The notes: generated from the sequence alone by a model not told the origin. 37,140 nt of DNA from Planctomycetia bacterium (GCA_026400935.1 JAPLNX010000106.1:1-37140); one strand, 5' to 3'; positions 1 to 9,991 are shown, numbered from the stretch's first letter. Program-made: numbers and translations.

Positions 1-1296
1 GTTGACCTCCTGCAACAAGCTCGTCAGGTCCGGCGGGATTAAGTTGAAGCGATCAATCAGCGGATCGGTGACGCGCATCGGCACACTCGGGGGTAGACCG
101 AGGTTGATTTTGAAGGCGTCCAAGCGGCTTGCGTAACCCGCTTTTGACGTCAGCAAATTGCTCTGCGCGTTGTAATATGCTTGCCGAGTCTGATCGACTT
201 GCAGTCGGTTCGGCAGGCGACCGGCAACAAAGACTTCGTCCAATTGCGTCACACTGTCTCGCAATGCCGCGAGGTTTGCTTCGCGATTGCGGATCAACTG
301 CTGTTCTTGCAACACACCCAGGAACCCACCGATCGGTGCGGCCCCCGCGCGACCGCTCGGCAGTCCTGCCAAAACGCCGAGTCCATTTTGACCGACAGCC
401 CCAGATCGAATGGGACCATCGCCAGGGTTTCGCCCGGCGATAACCTGCACATAGAAGCCGCGTCGATATTGTTCCATCTGTCGCACGTCAGCCAACAGCG
501 TCCGCTCCGATTGCGTGAGGCGTTCCAGAACGCGAGCACGTCCGGCGTATTGCAAAAGCGGTTGCATCAAGCTGAAGTTAAACGTCGAGCCAACCATCTC
601 CACATCGCCGCCAGAGAACTGCCACACCAACGAATTCGCCAAGCCAACAGCCAATTCACCGCCAGTCGCCGTGAGCTTTTTGAGGTTCGGGTTCGTCTCC
701 GTCTCTAACGAGCTCTTCGCCGCCCCTGTTTTGAGGTCTTGCCCAGAGAATGTCGCCGCTGTCGCATTCGTCGCGAAGAATTGTGTGTTGAATCGGAACC
801 GCTCGAAGGTCACATCCAACGCGGAGAGATAAAGGTCTTCCAACTCCGTCTGATACTCGCGCGAGTTCTTCCGCGCGACGCGGACTGAGTCTGCGAGATT
901 CAACACGACATCGCCATTCGCGTCGCGGGGCAAAGACGACAACCAAGTCCCTGAATCAACACTCAGAGCATCACCATTGTCGTGCCAATGAGACCAACCT
1001 TTGTGGCCATTGACTCCGTGCATCAGTTGATGCGAAGTTGGATCATCCGGCGGTAGTGGTTCACAGTCCGGATCGAAAGGATCGAACAACCGCGAATCGG
1101 CAGCAGGGGTGAGATCACCGCGATCAAAGTACCCGCTCTTCTCCGCAACCGCGACTTGCACGTCGCAGTCCGCTTGCTTACGCCACCACGCGCGCGTGCA
1201 ACCGCCGCTGCCACACAACTGCAGCAAGCAGAGACTCAGCGAGAGCCAGGCAGTCTGGCGAATTGAGGCAAGTGTCCGCACTCGGCCACCACACAT
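1..1296 (-). CDS. TolC-family outer membrane efflux protein, C-terminus cut by window edge
   Basis: The minus frame is open from an ATG at 1294-1296 to the left edge, giving 432 codons without a stop. The N-terminus has a hydrophobic stretch (residues 16-28) followed by SGGC with Cys33, so it could be a lipoprotein signal. Residues ~125-430 alternate helical stretches with polar strands as in the TolC/OEP fold: a segment with ADSVRVARKNSREYQ near residue 130, a beta-like region (QFSGGDVEMVGSTFNFSLMQPLLQ), and long helices containing LQVDQTRQAYYNAQSNLL. The family forms trimeric outer-membrane channels for tripartite pumps or type I secretion. No pump partner (membrane fusion protein or transporter) is visible; it may lie beyond the left edge. 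No clear Shine-Dalgarno precedes the ATG, so the start is less certain than the family. Confidence 0.8.
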   Translation of the reverse strand, partial: MCGGRVRTLASIRQTAWLSLSLCLLQLCGSGGCTRAWWRKQADCDVQVAVAEKSGYFDRGDLTPAADSRLFDPFDPDCEPLPPDDPTSHQLMHGVNGHKGWSHWHDNGDALSVDSGTWLSSLPRDANGDVVLNLADSVRVARKNSREYQTELEDLYLSALDVTFERFRFNTQFFATNATAATFSGQDLKTGAAKSSLETETNPNLKKLTATGGELAVGLANSLVWQFSGGDVEMVGSTFNFSLMQPLLQYAGRARVLERLTQSERTLLADVRQMEQYRRGFYVQVIAGRNPGDGPIRSGAVGQNGLGVLAGLPSGRAGAAPIGGFLGVLQEQQLIRNREANLAALRDSVTQLDEVFVAGRLPNRLQVDQTRQAYYNAQSNLLTSKAGYASRLDAFKINLGLPPSVPMRVTDPLIDRFNLIPPDLTSLLQEVN

Positions 1297-1525
1297 GAAA
1301 GCGACGTTTGATGGATGAACTTCGCTTTCGTCATCGGCGGATCATCAAGTCAAAGTTTGACGCAATTCCCGGTTCGCCGAATTAGCAATTCGCCGTATTC
1401 GCCAGACCACGCAGAATGCCACAACAGTCGCTCGAAGAGCCAATTAATACGACATTCGGAAATCATCGCGGCTAAGGAACTGGTTCGGAACAGGGAACTT
1501 GTTCTGGGCCATGTCCTAAGCGTGT
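1297..1525. other. Intergenic region between kinase stop and tolC-like start
   Basis: There is no gene here. It must hold the promoter of the minus-strand TolC-like gene unless that gene is cotranscribed with the kinase. Two small dyads are visible: GAAAGCG at 1297-1303 facing CGCTTTC at 1323-1329, and the perfect palindrome CGAATT-AGC-AATTCG at 1378-1392. Either could be an operator; no function can be assigned from sequence alone. Confidence 0.35.
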
Positions 1526-4500
1526 CTAAATTCCTGGCACTTTCGCGGCACCGGTTCGCGGCCAAATGATAACTCGACCATCGGTGCTGGCGGTGACGAT
1601 CGTCCCATCGCGAGCGACTCGGACGCAGGTCACCGCACCGCGATGTGTGGTTGCTTCGCCGAGTTGCACGAACGAGATCAAAAAATCGGCAGCGATCGGC
1701 GGCTCACCAGCCGCGAGCTGGTCTTCGCGATGCCAATCCCACATTCGCGCAGTGCCGTCGCTTCCGCCACTGAGAAGACGATCGTCGTCGGGCAAGAATG
1801 CGACCGAGTTCACTCCACCCAAACCATGACCACGAATCTCGGCATGCAGCTGCGGTGCGGCGTTTGGAGCGGGAGCCAGATTCCAAACCCAGCCAACGCT
1901 TTCTTGAGTCCCTGCCTCCTTGCCACCGATCGCCACGAAGCGGCCATCGTTGGAAAACGTTCCACAAAGTTGGTCGTAATCTTTTTTCGCCCCTTGGTCG
2001 TTGGCGGGCATCGGCAGGTCCAAAGTCACTGACGTCGGTTCGGCATCGGGCTTGATCGTCCAGACGCGCGGTCGTGCGTCATGACCGACCGTAAGAATTT
2101 TTGAACCATCGACAGACCACGTTCCAAAGCGAACGGGACCAACATGATCTTTCAATTCATGGACCAAGCGAGCGGTCTGTTGTTCCGGTTGCCACTCCCA
2201 AACCTTGGCGGTTCCGTCGTAGCTCGCACTGACGAAATGCAGCGAGCCTTTAATCGGCGAGAACTCGGCGTTCATCACCATACCAAGATGCGGGTATTCC
2301 ACCTTGTGCAGATTTCGGCCATAGGTCGGGCTATTTTCGTCGGCATCAAAAACTCTCAGCGAACGCCCGCCCGTCACAGCAAAGCGTCCATCTGCAGAAT
2401 AGCCCGCAGAAAAAACCGGGCCTTGCGGGCGAAAGCTGGCCAAGTTGGCTCCGTCTTGCAGTCGCCACAAATTTGCCGCGTTATGCGTCTGCGTGACGAC
2501 ATGCAGCGGTTCCATTTCATCGGGCCGTAGGATCGCCGCAAAAGGTTGAGCACGTTCCGCCGTGTTTTCGCTGTTATCAACCGTGAGCGAACGGGTGATC
2601 TTGGCGGTGTTGGAATCAAAAAAATGGAGCGTGCCATCAGTCGTGGTGATGACGGCTTGAACTCCGTCAGCACTCCACGCGGGAACGGGAACTCGACCTT
2701 GATCTTTGACGGAACCGGCGGCCGCACCCATCGCCAAATCGATGGCCTGCGCACGGCGAGTTTCCAAATCCCATAAGGTCAATTTGGTCGTCGCCCCCTG
2801 ATCTTTGACGTCAACTTTCGATTTCTTCTGCGCTCGGCGCGAGACCGTAAAGAAGCGATCGCCACGTGGGCTGACCGCCAGGTTGACGATCATGCCGTCA
2901 TGCTCATATTGCCGATCGCGTTGAAAGGAGACGCCGCTCGTGGTCTCTGTGACATTCCACAATACGACACGCCGATCAACGCCCGCTGAAAGCATGCGCG
3001 AGCCATCGCCGAGAAATTCCATTTTCACGATTTCGCCGACGTGCATGTTGCGTTGCCGACCAATCACCTTACCCGTCTCCGCATCCCACACGACGAGATA
3101 ACCTTCTCGATCTGCCGATAAAAGCCGTTTATTGTTCGGAGAGATGGCGACACTTGTTACTCGATAATGATGCTGGCCATCGAGAATGATTTCCGGTCGT
3201 GGACGGCGGCTGACGAGCACACCGGCGGTGTTCCACAATTGAGCGGTGTGCCAATTCGGTTTTTTAGCTCCGGCCACCAGTTTGTTGTCGGCAGTCGAGC
3301 GCCCGGCTGTCAGAATCCACTGACCATCACGCGAGATATCAACGACACCGTACATCCCGGTTTCCGGAAGCATCGCCAGTTCGCGACCAGCCGAAGGTCC
3401 GACACGCGAATCCCAAATCCGCATCGTGCCATCAAAGCCACTCGTCAACAGTGTGTTTCCATCAGGGAAGAACTTCATCGTCAACAAGTCATATTCGTGC
3501 CCTTCCAAAAAGACGTTGTCGTCGAATTCAATACTCTTACCGCTCGCAGATCCGACTCGCTCTCCGGTCAAACTGTCCCACACGCGAGCCGTTTGATCGC
3601 GCGATGACGAGAGAACTCGACGTCCATCGCGACTAAAGACGGCTGATAGAACAGCATCAGTATGTCCCGTCACGATTTGCACAGACGGGCGTTTTTCTGT
3701 CGCGACTTTCGTAGCAACTGGCTTCACCGGTTCTGCCGGAGGAGTCTTTTTTTGGGCATCAGATTCAGGTATTTGGTAACTGACGAAAGAGACGCGACTT
3801 TGACTGGATGACGTTCGAGGTGCTTCTTCCAAGTAACCCGATTCGCCGACAAGGGGACGCGTTTCACGTGGCTGAGATGCCGAAGTGCCTGAAGCGGATG
3901 AGACCGAGACTGACGAGTGCGTCGTCAAAACGTCGGGGAACGTTCGGCCTCGCGAACGCTGTGGATTACTGTGCAACGATGTCTTCTGCGCTCCTTCCGT
4001 CATCGGTTGATCGAGCCATTCGCGAGACTTTTGGTACGTCTGCAAATTCCATACGTGCAGGAATTGGTCGTAACTTCCAGAAACCAACAACTCTGGCGAT
4101 TGAGGCAGTGGGAAGCATGATCGCACGGGACCGCCGTGACCGTACAAAACAATCGTGCGCTCGAACGTCGGCAGCGCGTCCGTTTCTTGACGCTTCCAAA
4201 TAGAGATCGTGCCATCATCGCCCGCCGCGAAAAGCTGCGTACTGTCGGCGTTAAATGCGAGTGAACGGACTCGCTCCACACGCTTGGAATGCAGCCCTAC
4301 TTTGAGCGACGCGACATTCACGGTGAGCGATTTCTTGGCCAGCCCTGCTTTTCGTAAATCGGTGCGGAAGAGATGAATCTCCGCAGCCGCACCGTTGACG
4401 ACGGCATACTGTCCGTCGTGCGTCAATGCGATCGTGACCATACCACGGCCTTGTTTCACTTTGCCTTCCGGTGGGACTTGGAACGTCCTTAACGGCTTGA

Positions 4501-7500
4501 TGTCCAAGCCAGCTTCGACCTTCACCACTTCCCACGAGTAAGCGACCCCTGCCGCTTCATCTGCATTGGAGGTTCCGGCGACAAGCGTCGCTTCATCACG
4601 TGACCAAGCCACCGCTTGAACGGGATAAAGAACTTTTTGCTGAGCCAATTCACGGGCACCGTCGAGAGACCAAAGTCGCACAGTGCGATCGTCGCCGCCG
4701 GAAGCCAGACGTTTTCCGTCTTCGGAAAACATCACGGTATTGACTGACTTGTCATGGCCCTTCAGCACAATCGGATCAGCCTCATTCGCAAGCGTCCAAA
4801 CGCGAATCAAGCCATCCTCGCCGGCTGCGGCAATCGCCGATCCGTTCGGCGCCATCGCCACAGTACGAGGCCGTCCCTCAAACGCGAACCTTCGAGATTG
4901 TTGATCTTCGACGTGTCCTTGTGCATTGACCAGCATGACAACGAGGCTACCGGCGCTGTCCGCCGCGACCAGCAGTCGTCCGTCACGGCTGACGCTGATT
5001 GCTTCGACTGGCTTCATCATCGAAACCGCTTGCGGTGCGGTGACGGTACTCCACAACTGGTCCCATTCGGCTTTGCACTTATCCGAGTAATTCTTCTTGA
5101 GGTCTTCGAGCTTCAGCCGCGCGTCGGAGTAACGCCCTTCTTGAACGAAGCGATTCGCCGCCGCCAAACCGGCGAGGTATCTCGCCGACTTCGCTTGTTC
5201 TTCGGCAAGATCCGCTTGTTGTTTCGCCAACTTAGCGATCGCTTCCGCTTCGGCTTTGTCTTTATTTGCTTTGACCTTCGCGAGATCAGCCTGCTCGGCA
5301 GCAGCCACAGCTTCTTTTGCTTTGCCGTCGGCGACCTTCGCCTTCTCGTCTGCCGCTTTCGCTTTGACGTCAGCAAGCATCGCCAACTCAGCCGCCTCTT
5401 TCGCACGCTTATCGGCTTGTTCCGCTTCGACAATCGCGGCGGCGGCCTTCTCTTTTTCTGCCTCTGCTTTTGCGACAGCGATATCTGCCTTCTTTTGTTC
5501 CTCAATCGCTTTCGCTTGAGCGGCAGTGGCTTTTGTTTGCTCTTGCTCAGCCTTAACAACTGCCTCAGCCGCTTTGGCAAGAGCGGCTGTCAGATTGAAT
5601 TGCAGCCTCGCTGCGACCGCGAGGAATACGACCAATCCCAATGCCATCGCGCCCGCAGCGATCTTCAACAGCTTCATGCGACGAACACGGCTTTCGCGTT
5701 CTTCCTTCGCCTGCAGCAACAACGTTCGGGTCTCGCTGTGTGATTCGGCGTTCGTATCGAGAACTGACAGACCGAGGTCGAAGTCCCCTTTGTTCAGAGC
5801 CAGCTGACCGAGTCCTAACTGCGTTTCGGTCAAACCTTCGCGAGCACTTTGGTTGCCCGTCCATTCGCGCAATGACTCGGTAAAGAGCGTCAGAGCGTTT
5901 TGATAACTTGCGTAAGTTGGTCCTTCTTGAGCAACAGGGAGCTTTCCTGCGGAGGTTTTTGTATTCGTAGCAACCGCGTTAGCGGGAACTGCCGTGACGA
6001 TCAATTCGCGAGCACGGCCTTCCAAATTTCGGCTAGCGGCGTGTTGTTCGTATTCACGAATCGCCTGTTGAAACTCAACCACAGTCGGATAACGGTCGGC
6101 TGGTTTCGTGGCCATTGCCTTCATGGCGATGTCGATCAGTTCCCCTTTGTGTTCGGTTTCGCGAATAACGTTTTCGCAGACAACACGGCGAATCTCATTC
6201 ATCTTCTTCGCGGCAGATTGGGTTCCCTTCTGGGTTGCCGTATCGAAGTCGTGAGGCGGCTTGCCAGTGACCGCTTCAAACAACATCGCTCCCAGCAAAT
6301 AGATGTCACATGGTGGTCCCATCTTGCCTAGAGGGCCAAGGATTAATTCGGGAGCCATGTAAGCAGGTGTCCCCGATCCCAGGCCGGCGGTCACTGCGAG
6401 CGGCAGACGCCCCTTCCCTTCCCCGAACGGCAGCGCGAGACCCCAGTCGAGTACAGCGACTTCGCCGAACTCACCGATCATCACGTTCTCTGGCTTGAGA
6501 TCGCGATTGATGACATGCCGAGCGTGTGCGAACGCGATCCCGTCCGCCACCTTCAACAAGATGTCAATGTTTTCTTCGAGCGATAACTCCGGCAGCCTTT
6601 TATTCCAAGGCACACCGCGGACCCACTTCATCGCATAAAACAGTGAACCGTCGTTTGCGGTTCCCATGTCATAGATCGGGACGATATTCGGGTGAAACAA
6701 GTCGGCAGTGACGACCGCCTCCGACACGAACATGTCCGTCCGATGCTTGATCACTTTGTCGAACGTGCCCATCGACTTCAGCTTGTCGGCCTGTGTCGAA
6801 GGCATCGGTTTCAATGATTTAAGCACGACCTCGCGACCAAGCGATTGCTGCCGCGCGACGTACACGACACCCATGCCGCCTTCACCCAACTGCTTAACAA
6901 GCCGGTAGTCGGACTTTGACGTGACTCGCCCATGTTGCAGGCCACCCAGCGATCGCAAAGCAACGTTGAGCGATTCCGCTGGGACGCTTGCCGATTTAGC
7001 CGGTACCGGGCCGGGATCAGTCCCGTTCGCAGACGTTTTCATTGGATCTTTGCTGACACCCAACCCAACCGTTTTGTCGGCAGAAAAGACGGGGGCGGCA
7101 GCTTGCGAGACGTCATCTCCGACCATCGTCTTTTCGTCGTATGGGACGTCGGTGATCGTGCCGAGTTTCGGAGCGGCCTTTGCCTTCGAAACGACTTTCG
7201 GTTTTGGAGCAGCCGTGAGATCCTCATCGAGCATCGTCTTGCCGAAGTCTTCTTGCGGGCCTTCATGCGACTCGTCGGAACGACCGTCATCGAAAGGATC
7301 GACGAGCATTGTCTTCCCAGCGAAATCATCGTCAGCAACTTCGGCGAGCGCACCCACTGGCAACGTCTTGTCAAAATCGACTTCGTCACCGGCCATGTCG
7401 TCCGGGTCAGACTGCATCGTCTTGTCAGCGAAGTCTTCATCGGCGGTTTCAGCGAGTGCACCAGCAGGCAACGTCTTGTCGAAATCGACTTCGTCATCGG

Positions 7501-8101
7501 TCATGTCGCCCGGGTCAGACTGCATCGTCTTATCTGCAAAGTCTTCGTCAGCATCTTCTGCGAGTGCCTCAGCAGGCGGGGTCTTGTCGAAATCAATTTC
7601 GTCACCGGCCATGCCGCCCGCGTCAGACTGCATCGTCTTATCTGCAAAGTCTTCGTCAATCGTCGCAACGAGCGCTCCTTCCGGCAGCGTATTGTCGAAA
7701 TCAACACCGTCATCCGCTTCATCGCCGGGATCGGACAACATGGTTTTTTCGGCGATGTCTTCCACAGCCTGTTCGCCAAACGCGTCTTCCGGCAATGTTT
7801 GATCCGGATTCACATTCACGTCTTCCAGAATCGTTGTGACATTCGCACCTGGAACATCAAACGATTCCGCCTCGTCGCTCAGCATTGTTTGACCAACATC
7901 CGCGGCTGCGACGTCGTCGAATGCATCTTCTGGAAGAGTTTCATCGACTCGCGGCGAGTTGTTCGACGGTGGCTTGTGAGCAGTCGATTTCGCGTCCTGC
8001 GATGCAGGCACGGAATTGCCGCTCACCGGTGTTTGTCCCGATGGCAGCGGGGGTGTCGGCTTTGAATGGGGTGACTGATCGTCGTTCTGATCTGTGCTCA
8101 T
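1526..8101 (-). CDS. Giant membrane-spanning Ser/Thr protein kinase with C-terminal WD40 propellers
   Basis: 2191 residues. Order of parts: an acidic Thr-rich N-terminus with tandem 36-residue repeats (115-258); a Hanks-type kinase domain (~398-690) with glycine loop GEGGMG at 406-411, lysine K428, catalytic loop NRDLKPEN at 532-539 (Asn replaces the His of HRD), DWG at 552-554 in place of DFG, and MAPE at 582-585; a TPR-like helical region (~715-800); one membrane helix (~814-833); an Ala/Lys/Glu-rich coiled coil (~840-975); and from ~1020 to the end about a dozen WD40-type repeats, split by a Ser/Thr/Pro-rich linker near residues 1395-1500. Topology suggests a cytoplasmic kinase and an outward-facing propeller sensor or scaffold. 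The catalytic Lys and Asp are present, so it should be active. DWG is common in planctomycete kinases. The substrate is unknown. The ATG lies just after a weak AGGT element. Confidence 0.93.
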   Translation of the reverse strand: MSTDQNDDQSPHSKPTPPLPSGQTPVSGNSVPASQDAKSTAHKPPSNNSPRVDETLPEDAFDDVAAADVGQTMLSDEAESFDVPGANVTTILEDVNVNPDQTLPEDAFGEQAVEDIAEKTMLSDPGDEADDGVDFDNTLPEGALVATIDEDFADKTMQSDAGGMAGDEIDFDKTPPAEALAEDADEDFADKTMQSDPGDMTDDEVDFDKTLPAGALAETADEDFADKTMQSDPDDMAGDEVDFDKTLPVGALAEVADDDFAGKTMLVDPFDDGRSDESHEGPQEDFGKTMLDEDLTAAPKPKVVSKAKAAPKLGTITDVPYDEKTMVGDDVSQAAAPVFSADKTVGLGVSKDPMKTSANGTDPGPVPAKSASVPAESLNVALRSLGGLQHGRVTSKSDYRLVKQLGEGGMGVVYVARQQSLGREVVLKSLKPMPSTQADKLKSMGTFDKVIKHRTDMFVSEAVVTADLFHPNIVPIYDMGTANDGSLFYAMKWVRGVPWNKRLPELSLEENIDILLKVADGIAFAHARHVINRDLKPENVMIGEFGEVAVLDWGLALPFGEGKGRLPLAVTAGLGSGTPAYMAPELILGPLGKMGPPCDIYLLGAMLFEAVTGKPPHDFDTATQKGTQSAAKKMNEIRRVVCENVIRETEHKGELIDIAMKAMATKPADRYPTVVEFQQAIREYEQHAASRNLEGRARELIVTAVPANAVATNTKTSAGKLPVAQEGPTYASYQNALTLFTESLREWTGNQSAREGLTETQLGLGQLALNKGDFDLGLSVLDTNAESHSETRTLLLQAKEERESRVRRMKLLKIAAGAMALGLVVFLAVAARLQFNLTAALAKAAEAVVKAEQEQTKATAAQAKAIEEQKKADIAVAKAEAEKEKAAAAIVEAEQADKRAKEAAELAMLADVKAKAADEKAKVADGKAKEAVAAAEQADLAKVKANKDKAEAEAIAKLAKQQADLAEEQAKSARYLAGLAAANRFVQEGRYSDARLKLEDLKKNYSDKCKAEWDQLWSTVTAPQAVSMMKPVEAISVSRDGRLLVAADSAGSLVVMLVNAQGHVEDQQSRRFAFEGRPRTVAMAPNGSAIAAAGEDGLIRVWTLANEADPIVLKGHDKSVNTVMFSEDGKRLASGGDDRTVRLWSLDGARELAQQKVLYPVQAVAWSRDEATLVAGTSNADEAAGVAYSWEVVKVEAGLDIKPLRTFQVPPEGKVKQGRGMVTIALTHDGQYAVVNGAAAEIHLFRTDLRKAGLAKKSLTVNVASLKVGLHSKRVERVRSLAFNADSTQLFAAGDDGTISIWKRQETDALPTFERTIVLYGHGGPVRSCFPLPQSPELLVSGSYDQFLHVWNLQTYQKSREWLDQPMTEGAQKTSLHSNPQRSRGRTFPDVLTTHSSVSVSSASGTSASQPRETRPLVGESGYLEEAPRTSSSQSRVSFVSYQIPESDAQKKTPPAEPVKPVATKVATEKRPSVQIVTGHTDAVLSAVFSRDGRRVLSSSRDQTARVWDSLTGERVGSASGKSIEFDDNVFLEGHEYDLLTMKFFPDGNTLLTSGFDGTMRIWDSRVGPSAGRELAMLPETGMYGVVDISRDGQWILTAGRSTADNKLVAGAKKPNWHTAQLWNTAGVLVSRRPRPEIILDGQHHYRVTSVAISPNNKRLLSADREGYLVVWDAETGKVIGRQRNMHVGEIVKMEFLGDGSRMLSAGVDRRVVLWNVTETTSGVSFQRDRQYEHDGMIVNLAVSPRGDRFFTVSRRAQKKSKVDVKDQGATTKLTLWDLETRRAQAIDLAMGAAAGSVKDQGRVPVPAWSADGVQAVITTTDGTLHFFDSNTAKITRSLTVDNSENTAERAQPFAAILRPDEMEPLHVVTQTHNAANLWRLQDGANLASFRPQGPVFSAGYSADGRFAVTGGRSLRVFDADENSPTYGRNLHKVEYPHLGMVMNAEFSPIKGSLHFVSASYDGTAKVWEWQPEQQTARLVHELKDHVGPVRFGTWSVDGSKILTVGHDARPRVWTIKPDAEPTSVTLDLPMPANDQGAKKDYDQLCGTFSNDGRFVAIGGKEAGTQESVGWVWNLAPAPNAAPQLHAEIRGHGLGGVNSVAFLPDDDRLLSGGSDGTARMWDWHREDQLAAGEPPIAADFLISFVQLGEATTHRGAVTCVRVARDGTIVTASTDGRVIIWPRTGAAKVPGI
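7328..7759 (-). repeat. Four tandem 108-bp (36-residue) repeats inside the kinase gene
   Basis: Four complete in-frame copies encode residues 115-258, with degenerate copies on both sides. The period is exactly 108 bp: the same TCAGACTGC string recurs at 7407, 7515 and 7623. Each unit carries a DFADKTMQSD-like block and a VDFDKTLP block, so two Thr residues in acidic context per unit. Central copies are nearly identical in DNA, which points to recent expansion by unequal exchange or slippage. Confidence 0.9.
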
Positions 8102-8434
8102 AAATTATCGAACCTGTCAGTGATTCAGAATCGTTCATCTATGACGTGCGTAAGAAACGATCGCCGCTCACAGAATGCGGTGAATCTACCTGTTGAAAGA
8201 ACACCTCACAAACCCGTTCGCCAGATTCTCGCGTTTCATCAGGATGCGTTTAGTCAACGTTCCCACAAAACCGTAGCCTCAACTTGCCAGCTTGTAGCAT
8301 TCCTCAGCAATCTGGCACGTGACGGCTACGAAAACAGCATCAAAACTGAGCCCACACACAGTCGGTAGCGTTGATTTCGCTTGCCCACTAAAACTGCTCT
8401 GCTTTTCGTTTTGCCGAACATCCCAGGAGTAGTC
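8102..8434. other. Divergent intergenic region between kinase and glyA
   Basis: 333 bp without a convincing gene. It must contain the start signals of the minus-strand kinase and of glyA. The only structure I see is the pair of facing repeats at 8273-8329, described separately. AGGAG at 8425-8429 is the ribosome binding site of glyA. Confidence 0.5.
8273..8329. repeat. Facing pair of short GTAGCC...GCCAG repeats
   Basis: A left copy beginning GTAGCC at 8273 and ending near 8297 faces a right copy ending GGCTAC at 8329. The outer 18 bases of the two arms match at 14 positions as an inverted repeat. The GTAGCC / GCCAG pattern recurs in the element at 24480-24542, and GTGGCTAC follows the hairpin at 15351. 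This suggests a dispersed REP-like family. Confidence 0.55.
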
Positions 8435-9676
8435 ATGTCTGCATTGCAAACCCACGATCCCGAACTCTTCGCGGCCATTCAGAACGAACGGACTCGCCAA
8501 CGCGATGGCCTCGAACTGATCGCCTCTGAAAATTACACCAGCGCTGCGGTGCTCGAAGCCGCCGGGACGATCCTCACGAACAAGTACGCCGAAGGTTATC
8601 CAGGCCGCCGCTATTACGGTGGTTGTGAATTTGTCGACGTGGTCGAAAGCCTCGCAATTTCCCGAGCCAAGCAACTCTTTGGGGCCGAGCACGCGAATGT
8701 GCAACCGCACGCCGGCTCTCAGGCCAACATGGCGGTCTATCTGACCGTGCTGAAGCCGGGCGACACCTATTTGGCGATGAACCTCGCGCACGGCGGGCAT
8801 TTAACACACGGATCGCATGTGAATTTTTCCGGGCAACTCTACAACGTCGTGCCATATGGTGTCCGTGAATCAGATCATCGCATCGACTTCGATCAAGTTG
8901 CGAAGTTGGCTCGCGAACACAAGCCGAAATTAATCGTCGCCGGTGCGTCTGCTTACCCCAGAGAGATTGATCACGCGAAGTTTGCTGAGATCGCTCACGA
9001 AGTTGGCGCAAAGCTGATGGTTGATATGGCGCACTACGCCGGACTGGTTGCGGCGGGAGTTCACAATAGCCCGGTTCCGGTTGCCGACTTCGTGACTTCA
9101 ACGTCACACAAGACGCTGCGCGGACCACGTTCAGGGTTCGTCCTTTGCCGCGAGCAATACGCTGCCGAGATCAACAAGTCGGTCTTCCCCGGAATGCAGG
9201 GCGGCCCGCTCATGCACATCATCGCAGGCAAAGCGGTCTGTTTCGCCGAAGCGATGCTGCCAAGTTTCAAAGAGTATGGTCAGCAGATTGTCGCGAACGC
9301 AAAGACGCTCGCCGAAACGTTGATGTCGGGTGGCATTCGCTTGGCAAGCGGCGGCACCGACAACCACTTGATGCTTTGCGATATGACCTCCATCGGACTC
9401 ACCGGAAAAATCGGCGAACACGCGCTCGATCGAGCGGGGATCACCGTCAACAAGAACATGATCCCCTACGACCAACGCAAACCAATGGACCCCAGCGGCG
9501 TCCGCATTGGCACTGCCGCGCTCACGACTCGCGGGATGAAGCAAGATGAAATGAAGAAGGTCGCCGCCTGGATTCTGCGAGTGCTAAAGGCTCCAGATGA
9601 TGCCGCTGTGACTGTGGCGGTAAAGGGGGAGATTTGCGAATTCGTGAAAGCGTTTCCCGTGCCAGGTATTGCGTAA
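8435..9676 (+). CDS. glyA: Serine hydroxymethyltransferase
   Basis: 413 residues, the usual length for bacterial SHMT. It is a cytosolic PLP enzyme interconverting serine plus tetrahydrofolate with glycine plus 5,10-methylene-tetrahydrofolate, the main one-carbon source. Visible landmarks are the N-terminal [10 protein letters not shown] segment, [13 protein letters not shown], the PLP-site segment containing VDMAHYAGL, and the PLP-lysine motif [12 protein letters not shown] with Lys226. The frame is open 18 codons further upstream from a TTG, but ATG at 8435 is preceded by AGGAG at 5 nt spacing and gives the family N-terminus, so I place the start there. It is the first gene of a plus-strand run with a ThiS/MoaD-like gene 51 bp downstream. 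Confidence 0.97.
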   Translation: MSALQTHDPELFAAIQNERTRQRDGLELIASENYTSAAVLEAAGTILTNKYAEGYPGRRYYGGCEFVDVVESLAISRAKQLFGAEHANVQPHAGSQANMAVYLTVLKPGDTYLAMNLAHGGHLTHGSHVNFSGQLYNVVPYGVRESDHRIDFDQVAKLAREHKPKLIVAGASAYPREIDHAKFAEIAHEVGAKLMVDMAHYAGLVAAGVHNSPVPVADFVTSTSHKTLRGPRSGFVLCREQYAAEINKSVFPGMQGGPLMHIIAGKAVCFAEAMLPSFKEYGQQIVANAKTLAETLMSGGIRLASGGTDNHLMLCDMTSIGLTGKIGEHALDRAGITVNKNMIPYDQRKPMDPSGVRIGTAALTTRGMKQDEMKKVAAWILRVLKAPDDAAVTVAVKGEICEFVKAFPVPGIA

Positions 9677-9727
9677 CGTTGACGACAGATAGGGCAATCG
9701 GTTTGAAGAACCGCTCTATGGGACAAC

Positions 9728-9991
9728 ATGCCGAGTGTCTTTATTCCACCGCTGCTGAGAACTCTGACCGGCGGCCAAGACGTTGTCGTTCTTGATGGCC
9801 AGACGGTGCGCGAGTTGATCGAGCAACTCAATGAGCAGTTCCCGGGAATCCGCGAACGGCTGATTGACGGTGATCATCTCCGTTCGGGTTTGTCAGTCGC
9901 GATCGGAACGAAAGTGAGTTCACGCGGTTTAACGTCAAAGACTCAGCCGAACGACGAAGTCCATTTCCTACCGGCGATTGGTGGCGGTTAG
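9728..9991 (+). CDS. ThiS/MoaD-family ubiquitin-like sulfur carrier protein
   Basis: 87 residues ending in GGG. The beta-grasp pattern is visible: strand FIPPLLRTLTGG, strand DVVVLDG, helix TVRELIEQLNEQFPG, later strands, NDEVHFLPAIGGG at the end. Family members carry sulfur as a C-terminal thiocarboxylate on the terminal Gly-Gly, serving molybdopterin (MoaD), thiamine (ThiS) or cysteine (CysO) synthesis. No adenylating partner (MoeB/ThiF-like) or cysteine synthase lies next to it, so the pathway is open. Molybdopterin use is possible because a molybdenum hydroxylase lies 18 kb away, but that is weak evidence. It lies 51 bp after glyA. Confidence 0.8.
   Translation: MPSVFIPPLLRTLTGGQDVVVLDGQTVRELIEQLNEQFPGIRERLIDGDHLRSGLSVAIGTKVSSRGLTSKTQPNDEVHFLPAIGGG

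Noticed and set aside
4754-5743. 329-codon plus-strand ORF opposite the kinase
   Set aside because: It is the antisense of the Ala/Lys/Glu coiled coil; its composition (Arg/Phe/Leu runs) reflects that, and the minus frame is a clear continuous protein.
7328-7759. CRISPR-like array
   Set aside because: The units are contiguous 108-bp coding repeats without unique spacers, and no cas gene is present.
6921-8065. Long plus-strand ORFs (293 and 377 codons) opposite the kinase N-terminus
   Set aside because: Their repeats are the reverse reading of the 108-bp coding repeats. They lack start signals and known motifs.
9690-9720. Hairpin between glyA and the sulfur carrier gene as a riboswitch
   Set aside because: Only a small stem (CGGTT/AACCG) with a weak outer stem; no match to a known folate, glycine or SAM riboswitch core.
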